Positions 8,215 through 15,481 of a stretch of DNA of 24,362 bases are shown here, in pieces. The position numbers and the translations under genes were made by a program. The notes under the pieces were generated by a model. That model saw only the letters and a list, made by a program, of their open reading frames with translations, was not told the origin of the DNA and searched no databases. Source of the DNA: Chara braunii. Taxonomy: Eukaryota; Streptophyta; Charophyceae; Charales; Characeae. The stretch lies in assembly GCA_003427395.1 (NCBI GenBank), contig BFEA01000021.1:2391262-2415623 (forward strand), given 5' to 3'. Each line of letters opens with the position of its first letter. The stretch's first letter is position 1.

Positions 8215-8560
8215 CCGCTCAACTTACATCCACGTGGGCGGTGCCCCCACCGCTCAACTTACATCCACGTGGGCGGCCTTGTACGCAAGAGGTTCTGAAC
8301 AGGGGGAGTTGTAAAGAAGAAGATAAAAAAACGAATTCATTTTTTGTTTTTTTCTTTTTTTTCGCTTTGGCGCTCTGATATTCATGTGACAATATATATA
8401 CATCTATATATATCATCACATGAATATCAGAGCGCAAATGCGAAAAAAAAAAAACAGGAAAAATTGAATTCAGTTCTTTATCTTCTTCCTTATAACTCCC
8501 CCTGTTCAGAACCTCTTGCGTACACGGCCGCCCACGTGGATGTAGGTTGAGCGGCGGCTG
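8215..8560. repeat. Near-palindrome of about 350 bp: two repeat copies head to head
   Basis: The left arm (about 8215-8392) reads CATCCACGTGGGCGGCCTTG, then GGTTCTGAACAGGGGGAGTT, a T-rich run, then GGCGCTCTGATATTCATGTG. The right arm (about 8410-8560) is its reverse complement with scattered changes: CACATGAATATCAGAGCGC, AACTCCCCCTGTTCAGAACC, CACGTGGATG. The spacer is only some 20 bp of ATATATA-type sequence. A transcript through it would form a long hairpin of about 150 bp. Confidence 0.85.
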
Positions 8561-8936
8561 CCCCCATATATATATTGTCACAAGAGTATCAAAGCGCAAA
8601 TGCGAACAAAAAGAACAAAAAGGAAAAAAGAAAGAAAAAAAAACAAAAAAAATGAAATCAGTTTTTTATCTTCTTCCTATAGTCACACTGTGAATCGGAG
8701 CGCAAAGGCGGAAAAAGACGAAACAAAGGAAGGAAAGCTCCGCCTGTTCATCACCTCTTACGTACAAGGCCAGCCACGTGGATGACATGTGTTGAGCGCT
8801 GGCGGGCCCCATCCCCGTGTGTCACAAGGACCCACTTGCACGCAGCCAAAAAAAGGCAAAGAGGTAAAGAAAAGCAGGAGGAAACCAGACCTCACAGAGG
8901 CAAGAGAAGGAGAAAAGGATCCAATCAAAGAAAAGA

Positions 8937-9123
8937 CAATATACATATATATACATATACACATATATATACGTATATATGCAATATATATACATATATT
9001 CATATATGCATTTAGATAATAAAATATACATCCTTCTTCTTCTTCTTCTTCTTCTTCTTCTTCTTCTTCTCCATCGTCCTTCTTATTCTTCTTCTTCTTC
9101 TTCTTCTTCTTCTGCTGCTGCTG
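8937..9123. repeat. AT-rich tract followed by (CTT)n microsatellite
   Basis: 8937-9005 is an alternating ATATAC/ATATGT tract. About 9031-9123 is (CTT)n with interruptions, ending in CTGCTGCTGCTG. The open frames here are repeat translations. Confidence 0.9.
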
Positions 9124-9290
9124 CTGCTTCTCTCTCGTTTTCCGTTATTTAACAGCTTTGAGAACATGAGCTGAGCTCATCAATATAATAGACAAGCAAT
9201 GGCCGATTGCTCTTTACACGCAAAAACAATATTCCATTAATGGAGCGATTAAGTGGGGATATGCAAAGGCGCTTCCAATCCGGTAAGGAA

Positions 9291-9418
9291 CAAATGGATG
9301 TGATTGCTATTTTGAGAATGCCCTGTGAATAATGTTCGATTTTCGCTGTTGGACAGCTTGAAAACGATGAAGCTCATCAACAAATGGATACGATGCTATT
9401 TTGAGAATGCCCTGTGCC
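9291..9418. repeat. Short direct repeat, 90-bp offset
   Basis: CAAATGGAT...GCTATTTTGAGAATGCC starts at 9291 and again at 9381. The intervening sequence (ACAGCTTGAAAACGATGAAG) has a diverged relative near 9151 (ACAGCTTTGAGAACATGAGC). No gene is supported. Confidence 0.7.
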
Positions 9419-9529
9419 CTTCTGAGCAGCGTACATTTCTTCATTTTCGAATATATCAAATTCTTCGGTAGATACAAAGGTTCATTATTTAATTGCCAGG
9501 AAGGCATTGACACGGGGAGAACAAAAAAA

Positions 9530-9600
9530 AGGGGTGGGGGAAGGGGGGGGGGAGAGGGGGCGAAAGGGGGGGGGGGGGGGAAGGGAGAGAGTGGAGAAGG
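9530..9600. repeat. G-rich tract
   Basis: Several G-runs of four or more on the plus strand, separated by short A-containing gaps, lie just downstream of the putative exon-1 donor of the minus-strand gene. If transcribed in that direction they would be C-rich RNA. The G strand fits the G-quadruplex pattern. Confidence 0.7.
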
Positions 9601-9641
9601 AAAACCAATCGAGGCTCAGCGCCCGAGACAATGGTACTTAC

Positions 9642-10005
9642 GATTGCTAATTGGTCGATGCAGCTCGTCTAGCGCTGCCGGATTGATGGTCCTCAGGCGC
9701 GTCCCGATTGCGCCATTACCTCCGCCGACAGCGGGTAGAGAACTCCCCATTCCCCCGTTCCCCGCCGCCTGCGCGCGCGCGCAGACGCAATGACACCTTC
9801 TGCCTGCCACCGCTCCGGCCACCCCTCCGCCTATCGCCCGCCTAGCGCACCCATCCGCGCTCTGCTGCTGCGCCGGGGCGCCGCGCCACTCGCCTATCCA
9901 TCCCCCTTTCCCCGGGGCGGAGCGCGTGCCAACCAGCTCCGCGCCGGACAACTCCGTCCCCATCCCGACCGTCGACGCAAATCTCGACGACGAGGCGATC
10001 GCCAT
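9642..10005 (-). CDS. Putative first coding exon of a nuclear gene, plastid-transit-like N-terminus
   Basis: The ATG at 10005-10003 lies in GCGACAATGGCG, which matches the plant start context well. The frame stays open for 121 codons to a GTAAGT splice donor (9641-9636). The first residues, MAIASSSRFASTVGMG, are Ser/Ala-rich with Arg and no acidic residue, as in chloroplast transit peptides. The middle is Gly/Ala/Arg-rich and the end reads RTINPAALDELHRPISN, which looks like ordinary folded-protein sequence. GC content is far above that of the neighbouring repeats. I do not recognise the protein or find the next exon; downstream on this strand lie only repeats, so intron 1 would be long or the remaining exons lie outside the window. 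A second GTAAGT sits just upstream of the ATG (about 10017-10012) and could mark a 5' UTR intron or another isoform. A chance GC-rich frame remains possible. Confidence 0.5.
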
Positions 10006-10404
10006 TGTCGCCCACTTACGTCGTTCACACTCAACCCCAGCGATCTGTAATGGGGGGGGGGGCGCCGCCGCGATGATAGGCGGAGAGAAGGGGAGCGCGG
10101 CCTACACCCCCTCCCCTCTCAGCCTTGGAGCTGACGAGTCAGCGCCCCGGCGGATGACAGACCTTATCTTACGTCTTACGTTTGTGTTGTCCTCTGCCTG
10201 TCGAGGAGAGAAGAGAACGAGGATGACGATTGTCACAGATACCGACGCACCTATCTCTCTGCTGCTTCCCGCGCTCTCTTGCTCTTCTCTCCTCTCCTCT
10301 ACTACTCCATTCGAACTCTCTCTCTCACAGAAGATCACCAATCAATCTCCTCAACAATTACTGGCATCACCAATCAAGCTCCTCAATTATTATTGCCAAA
10401 CTGC

Positions 10405-10698
10405 CACGTGTCGAGTCGACATCAATCCCCGACCAGGACACAGCAACCTGCTGCTTTGCTTCTTCGGTGTTCCCTTGCGCCTCCCACACCACTCCCCGGT
10501 TCGCCTACTGCAGGCTTTTCCCGCGCTCAATCAACAGTAGAGACACGTGGGCCGACAACACAGCTACTGCGGTGATGGATTGAAGCGCCGGTGATTGATT
10601 GCAGCGTGGAAGACACCTGGGCCACGTGGCTTGCGATCGCACCTCGAGCCGTCGTCGTTGGTATCGAGACCTGACGGGATCGAGTGCCCGATCCACGT
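10405..10698 (-). promoter_or_regulatory. G-box (CACGTG) cluster upstream of the putative exon
   Basis: Perfect CACGTG hexamers occur at 10405-10410, 10544-10549, 10623-10628 and 10693-10698, four in 294 bp. ACGTGTC occurs at 10405-10412 and 10836-10842. The one at 10623 sits in the palindrome GCCACGTGGC. TGGGCC site-II-like motifs lie near 10548 and 10617, and a CT-rich tract is at 10254-10330. In plants CACGTG is bound by bZIP and bHLH factors such as the ABA- and light-response regulators. Relative to the minus-strand ATG at 10005 these lie 400-700 bp upstream, a normal promoter position. No TATA box is evident. The function is inferred. Confidence 0.5.
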
Positions 10699-11579
10699 GT
10701 CTTCCGTGTGAAGTAACAGAGTGTGCAATCAATCGAAGTGAAAGGAATGACCACTTAGGCGGGAAATCGCGCGAGAAATGGGAACGCATGAGCGAGCGCG
10801 CGCGCGCGCGCGGTCACAACAAATCCGGTTGACTTACGTGTCACGACGACCACTAGGGATGAGACGAGCCCAGGCGCACTCCTTCCACGCCTCCCCCCCC
10901 GGCTCCCTCCCTCTTCCTCTCCTCCTCCCGCCCCCGCCGCTAACCGGCTGGTGCGCGAGAGACCGGTGCGCTCTCGCTCGCGGGGCGCGCGGCTAATCCC
11001 TCCCCACCAGATCCCAAATCTGCCCCAAGATAAATGTGCGCAGCAGATACGACAAACTGCGGAGCGCTGCAGCGCTCTGAAGCGCCAAGCAATCCGAAAC
11101 TGCCCAATCGCTCAAACGGGGGAGTCGCACCGGCGCCACGCGGGCCGGCCGGCCGGCGACTGGGTGGGACGTCATGCGATCGGGATCGAGATAGCAACTG
11201 GGGCACGAATAGATGCGCCACGGACCGGCAGCGGCAGCGGGCAGCGGGAAGCGGGCAGCGCAGCTCACCTGCTCCCACCACAGTCTGGTTCCACCGGTTT
11301 GTTGCCCATTCCCATTTACCACCCGGGCCCAAAGTCCCACTACCGTACCAGTAGCTGCTCAATCGTCTTCATTCGTCGTCGTCAATACGGTCCGCCGATT
11401 CGTCGGAGTTCGAGGCCATGATCTGTTTGTTAACAGTTTGGCTACACACGCTGGAGTCCATCGAACATGCGACACCAAGGACGGACCAGGGAGCAGCGGC
11501 AGAAGGAACGTGGTACCATAGTGTTTCTTTCTCTTTTTTTTAATAAAAAAAATAAAAACAACGGGCGCGACGGCATGTC

Positions 11580-11607
11580 GTTACCTCTCTGCACCGAGAG
11601 AGGTAAC
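11580..11607. repeat. Perfect 10-bp stem hairpin
   Basis: GTTACCTCTC (11580-11589) pairs perfectly with GAGAGGTAAC (11598-11607) over an 8-base loop. A second GAGAGGTA follows at about 11623-11630. Role unknown. Confidence 0.7.
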
Positions 11608-11663
11608 CTCCCTTCACCGAAGAGAGGTAGAAAGCTATGCTTGCAAGGGTCCCCTGTATAGCC

Positions 11664-11799
11664 TTAGGAGTAGTGGTAGGTGGGTAGTGAAAGAAAGATA
11701 TGTTCCATGACATGAGGTGAGAGCAATATACATATATAATGAAAAGCTATATTCTTCTCTCAATTTCACCTCACATTACCTACCTACCACTACTCCTAA
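11664..11799. mobile_element. Foldback (MITE-like) element with ~26-bp arms
   Basis: TTAGGAGTAGTGGTAGGTGG (from 11664) matches the reverse complement of the right end (CCACTACTCCTAA, ending 11799) over about 26 bp with two mismatches. The left internal part (GTAGTGAAAGAAAGATATGT plus TCCATGACAT) recurs as a direct repeat at about 12215-12252, so a second, partial copy lies 540 bp away. Confidence 0.65.
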
Positions 11800-12059
11800 T
11801 TGTAGGCATACTGGAAACCCTGTAGCAGCCAGAACTGTGTTCACAAGAGAGCATGCGCAGGCTGCTCCCGACCTGTAGGTGGGCGATACCGGCTAGGGGA
11901 CAGTGGGTAGCATCAGGGACCATGCCAATCCTGTGCCTCCCCTCAGGTGGTGGTCCCCCCCCCTACGAACATCAGCCGACTCTGCTCAATGCCGATCAGG
12001 GGATCCAGTGGTTTATCTCTAGGTGGCGGGCGCCAAGCATCCCCAGGAAGGTACATCAT

Positions 12060-12137
12060 GATGAGGCGTATGGGGATTGAACCCATGACCTCCTGAATGC
12101 CACTTGCAAGCCTTACCAACTGAGTTAGGCTGCTGGA
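12060..12137 (-). repeat. tRNA-derived SINE-like unit 1
   Basis: On the minus strand the Pol III A-box-like TAACTCAGTTGG (12127-12116) and B-box-like GGTTCAATCCC (12083-12073) are spaced as in a tRNA. The D arm pairs perfectly (GCCT...AGGC) and the T arm pairs (ATGGG...CCCAT). The anticodon and acceptor arms do not pair, so it is not a working tRNA gene. A retroposed tRNA relative (SINE head) fits best. No adjoining A-rich tail on this strand was identified. Confidence 0.6.
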
Positions 12138-12214
12138 TTGAGAGCAACATATATGGCTGACCCCCCATGAGGAGAAGGCAGCTAAAAAAAAAAAACAAAG
12201 GATATCATCATTGG

Positions 12215-12252
12215 GTAGGTAGGTAGTGAAAGAAAGATATGTTCCATGACAT
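12215..12252. repeat. Direct repeat of the 11679-11713 segment
   Basis: AGGTAGTGAAAGAAAGATAT followed by GTTCCATGACATG duplicates the left interior of the foldback element at 11664. It lacks a matching right arm and is a truncated copy. Confidence 0.8.
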
Positions 12253-12259
12253 GGCAGAA

Positions 12260-12900
12260 CCGCAGTTAAAAAATATGTGAGGTGAGAGTATATATATATA
12301 TAGGTGAACCGACAGTCTGTAGAGTAGGGTTTTCCATCTGGTGTGGGTAGTACGTAGGATAGGGTTGAGGCTGGCATAGCAGTTCCTTAGTACGGGATGT
12401 GGGGGGTGTCAGAAGATACTGCACCTTACCACAGGGCCGGAACAGGCTCCAGGGACACACGAGGGAGCGGAGGATTCCCAGCTCTCTATCATCACCACAG
12501 AACTGCGCTAGATGGGAGCCACTGTGCACCCTCATGAAGACCTGTAGTAGCGTGTTCATACCTAGCTCCCGAAGTCCCCGTGCAATCCGGCTTGCACGGC
12601 GTCTGCTTCGACCAGGGCTGAGCAGGGGGGTAGGGGTCTCTGCTTAGCCCTGGTGCCTGCAACCGCTGTCCGGTCAGGTCACCGCGCCAAGATGGAGATG
12701 GGTGATGGTCCCGGGTGGTTAACACTAGGGTAGGACAGGGGGGGTAGGGGTGCGCCAGGGCATAAAAGATGAGAGGAAGGGTGGGTGGGGTCTTCAGAGG
12801 GGTTTAGCTGGACAACCGAGTGGCCGGGTACTGTGGGTGACTGCCATCGGTCTAGTATCCCACCTCTACAACAACCTGGGCTTTTAAAGAAGATAGTAAA
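12260..12900. other. No gene seen
   Basis: No coding feature is supported. A 27-bp segment CCACCTCTACAACAACCTGG near 12850 recurs near 13680 at the edge of the LINE fragment, and an A-run follows each (about 12897-12914 and 13714-13724). This may be a small piece of the same LINE. Confidence 0.4.
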
Positions 12901-12939
12901 AAAAAAAAAAAAAAGAGTGATAGGGGCTCACTGCACTAC

Positions 12940-13053
12940 TCTAGATTCGAGATTTTTCTTGAGTGGGGCATGGCTGCACTTACTCAAGAAATGGGCACTC
13001 GAAAACCTGTTCTAGAGCTGTCAGAACGACTCTAGAAAAGTAATAGAGTCGTC
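12940..13053. repeat. Nested hairpins
   Basis: CTCTAGA (12940-12946) pairs with TCTAGAG (13012-13018), TCGAG (12948-12952) with CTCGA (12999-13003), and TTTCTTGAGT (12956-12965) with ACTCAAGAAA (12983-12992), one inside the other. A separate perfect 9-bp hairpin follows, ACGACTCTA (13027-13035) with TAGAGTCGT (13045-13053). Confidence 0.7.
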
Positions 13054-13077
13054 ATCGCTCCACTTACCTTGTAGGAG

Positions 13078-13690
13078 TTAGCTGACAATGGTTCGACTGT
13101 TGTCAAATGGGTGCCTGAGGGATGAGACCGTGTTTTGTTGGCCCTTAGCTTTAGATTTTATGAAGAATGTCTTGGTCATCAGTCCATGGGCCGCATCCTT
13201 TGATATTTGTCCTTGTAATCTCCGTTTTTGTGCCTGATTGTCATGGTATTCCCACAGTTGGGCTCTTGATCTCTGGAGGGTATTGTAGGTTTCCATATCC
13301 ATGGGATTGTCCATGAGATGAGTATCGTAGTCCTCCACTTGCACCAGAAGACAGTCTAGGGTTCCTTACGCTCCCATGTGATCGGGTATTTTTTTACCCT
13401 CTCCCGACGTTGTGCTATACCATCATTAAACCATCGTATCAGGCTGCCCTCCCCTGGCTTCTGAGTAGTCCCAAAGGGCCAGAATTCCTTGACCAAGGTT
13501 TCAGATGAGGCCAGCTTGAGCAGAGTGGTGTTAAATTTGAAGAATCCAGGTCCTTTAGTGATGTGGGAGTCGAAGGATAATCCCAGTATCGTCATCCGGT
13601 GATCCAAGGACAACCTGGGCTTTAAGGGGCCTCTGCCACATGGCCTAGTGCCGAAGGGGACTCTCATATGTCTGTAATCCAACCTCTACA
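13078..13690 (-). pseudogene. LINE fragment: endonuclease C-terminus and linker to RT
   Basis: Two minus-strand frames are joined by a frameshift near 13350. The first (13690-13356) has LDYRHMRVP, LSLDHRMTILGLSF and GPGFFKFNTTLL. These match the end of a LINE apurinic-type endonuclease, where a Ser-Asp-His-like motif closes the active site; here it reads SLDH. The large LINE in this window has SLDHC and GPGYYKFNTSLL at about 20540-20500, so the two are related but clearly divergent subfamilies. The second frame (13344-13078) carries AAHGLMTKTFFIKSKAKG, the linker motif that precedes RT. RT itself is absent. The 3' limit coincides with CAAGGTAAGT on the minus strand (about 13074-13065), a donor-like sequence of unknown meaning. 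Confidence 0.75.
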
Positions 13691-13699
13691 ACAACCTGA

Positions 13700-14390
13700 G
13701 CTTTCTATATTAAAAAAAAAAAGGACTTGGATGGTGAACTAGTGTATGTCTGCTATCGTGAGCAGGCCTGTCAAATCTTCAGAGATTTTTTTTTTTTTCC
13801 CCCTTTTTTTAGAAGTCCATGGTGTTGTAGAGGCCAGTCACTGAGTACACAGTGACCACCTGGAGCAGTAGGCCGTGGGTGTCCTGGAATATGAGACCAC
13901 CTCCCATCCCATCCTCATGTCAATACTCCTAGCGCAACCCTTATCCCACTATCCTACCTCAGTGTGACCAGCACTTAGGACCATTACCCTACCAATGGGC
14001 AGGTAACTTGGACCGAACAGCAGTGATAGGCACCAGGGCTGATAGGTTGCCCAGCCCTGGTGGAAGCGGAATCGGATGAGCCTTGTCGAACGGGAACTTC
14101 GGACGTCAGGCCCAGACAATCTACTACAGGCCCCAAGAGACTCTGGGCCCTAGGTTTCAGACAGGGTAGCACCCATTGAAGCAGTCTTACCGTCCTTCCC
14201 CTAGCTTACTCAAGGCCAGGCGGAACTCGGACCAGCCTGAGCGACTTATACGCCTACCCTTACCCCAGGGTCTAAGCCTTATATACAGCCACTAGACAGT
14301 TCTACCCGAATATCAGTAGGAACTCCGATGGCCCATACCTGTCCCTACCGCAGATACTAGACCCCACCCAGTGACTAGACCCCCCCAGTC
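13700..14390. other. No gene seen
   Basis: T-runs at about 13788-13808. No domain, RNA or clear repeat is recognised in the remainder. Confidence 0.4.
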
Positions 14391-14398
14391 TGATAGTT

Positions 14399-14600
14399 GT
14401 ATAGTTCGCAATGTATATGTATACCCAAAGGCTGTGTATGCTTCATGTATCTATGTATGAAGATGTACAGACAACACTATGTGTGGAAACTTGTGTATGT
14501 ACCCCGTAGGCCATGTATAGTTCGCAAGCTATGTATATGCCCGAAGGCTGTGTGTGCTCTGTGAATCAATGTATTGAGATGTATAGGCAGCATTGTGTGT
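14399..14600. repeat. 116-bp tandem duplication
   Basis: GTATAGTTCGCAA starts at 14399 and again at 14515. Both copies continue with GTATATG-CCC-AAGGCTGTGT, a CAATGTAT-GAGATGTA-like part and ACACTATGTGTG/GCATTGTGTGTG. The copies differ at roughly one site in eight. Confidence 0.8.
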
Positions 14601-14639
14601 GTATATCGAAGAGAGAACGGGGTAAGTTGGACAAGGACC

Positions 14640-14720
14640 CGCCCCATTGAAGGTCCGAACCAAGCTCGAACCCGTGACCTTGAAACATGTAATCATATGA
14701 CTCTACCATGTGAACGACTA
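14640..14720 (-). repeat. tRNA-derived SINE-like unit 2
   Basis: On the minus strand TTCACATGGTAGAG (within 14717-14701) is A-box-like and GGGTTCGAGC (14673-14664) is B-box-like, with tRNA-like spacing and AAGGTCACGGGTTCGAG preserved. The anticodon arm is not convincing. It resembles a decayed tRNA or SINE head in the same orientation as units 1 and 3. Confidence 0.5.
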
Positions 14721-14934
14721 GTGGAAATGGTATGAACGTGTGATATGCCAGACTGGGGAGATCAACAGAACACTTAGGACCAACACCCCCAAGCAACCCA
14801 TGTGAAATCCAAAACCAACATACAACACCATGAACAACCCTTAGGTGGTGTGCAGGCAGTGTCTGTAATAGTACCATGTGTCAGCCCAAGGGAGTGTATA
14901 TCCAACCGTGCGTCAATCTAACGCCCTGCCGGTG

Positions 14935-15030
14935 TCCATGCGCAAGGTTGCAATTGAGTTTTGAACCCGCAACCTCATACCACAATGCGCATTTCCAACC
15001 GGTGCTCTAACCACTGAGCCACATCAACTG
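14935..15030 (-). repeat. tRNA-derived SINE-like unit 3
   Basis: On the minus strand ATGTGGCTCAGTGGTTAGAG (A box inside 15021-15010) gives a perfect GCTC...GAGC D arm. GGGTTCAAAAC (14968-14958) is B-box-like, preceded by GAGGTTGC. The anticodon region is expanded and the T arm is broken, so this is a SINE or pseudo-tRNA and not a working tRNA gene. A 7-bp inverted repeat, AGGTTGC/GCAACCT, surrounds the B box. Confidence 0.6.
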
Positions 15031-15253
15031 GACAACTCTTCAGAGATTAGGCTCAGGTCGATCCTCGAGTTTGTAATTCCCTGCGCTGTAACATCACGTG
15101 GGCTCAACTCTTCAGGTCGAACTAACACACATGGGCTCAAGTCTTTCATCATGTGACCCAGCGCTGTAACATCCGGGACGACAAACAATGGGCTCTGGTT
15201 CCCATTCTGGGAAGACCTTCTTCTGCCGATTATCAGATCCGGGATTGTGTTGC
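15031..15253. repeat. Short diverged repeats next to the LINE 3' end
   Basis: GCGCTGTAACATC occurs near 15083 and 15161, and GGGCTCAA with TCTT and CAGGTCGA near 15050, 15100 and 15132. No gene is seen. Confidence 0.5.
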
Positions 15254-15481
15254 ATTTTTTTATTTTATTTTTTTAAAACAAATCCTCTAGTGCTAGTGGT
15301 GCTAGTAAGAGCAGACACCACTAGCACCTTGCGGAGAGACTCCATCTATTGGTGGGAGGCATCTCCTCCTGGAAAACGGGTCCAGCGTCCGTGATACAGA
15401 ATAGAACAAATGAATGAGAAAAAAGAAAACTTTAACAGAATAACTGGAAAAAGGCATGCCAGCATTGATTACTCTGGATCA

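Larger units (their letters stand above)
6092..8870. mobile_element. Cluster of rearranged copies of a hammerhead-bearing, retrozyme-like repeat family
   Basis: Three sequence blocks recur in varying order and orientation. Block A (TCGTCACAAACAGAACTGCC, then GTAGGCAGAGAG and GAGGACAAC) is at about 6094, 6993, 7903 and 8119. Block B (ATCAGAGCGCAAA-GCGAAAA, a poly-A stretch, then AACTCCCCCTGTTCAGAACC, CTTGCGTACAAGG and CCACGTGG) is at about 6643, 7712, 8423 and 8587, and inverted at 8381-8230. Block C (CCCCGTGTGTCATATCGACC, then CACTTGCACAC) is at about 6783 and 6880, in part inverted near 8190, and diverged near 8812. A type III hammerhead follows block A. Plant retrozymes are short non-autonomous LTR elements with such ribozymes. 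TATCAGAGC (8425-8433, and inverted at 8380-8372) matches 9 contiguous bases of the usual plant initiator-tRNA-Met primer site TGGTATCAGAGC, but its orientation relative to the ribozyme is not the expected one in every copy. The retrozyme label is therefore provisional. Confidence 0.55.
9640..11420. other. CpG-rich island
   Basis: Unlike the rest of the window this 1.8-kb stretch is GC-rich and full of CpG, including GCGCGCGCGC runs near 9773 and 10797 and a GGCCGGCCGGCCGG run near 11144. In a repeat-dense genome, where methylation usually depletes CpG, such an island suggests a gene 5' region. It holds the putative exon at 9642-10005. 10706-11420 has several overlapping open frames on both strands with no recognisable domain; none is called. 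Confidence 0.65.

Noticed and set aside
10254-10333. Plus-strand 3' splice site (CT-rich tract ending CTCTCTCACAG)
   Set aside because: A good acceptor in isolation, but no exon with coding character follows on the plus strand.
10102-11521. Several overlapping open frames of 80-200 codons in the CpG-rich region
   Set aside because: High GC removes stop codons by chance. The frames overlap on both strands, and none has a recognisable motif or a convincing start and splice context, apart from 9642-10005.
12060-12137. A functional tRNA gene
   Set aside because: The D and T arms pair, but the anticodon and acceptor arms do not, so no usable anticodon can be assigned.
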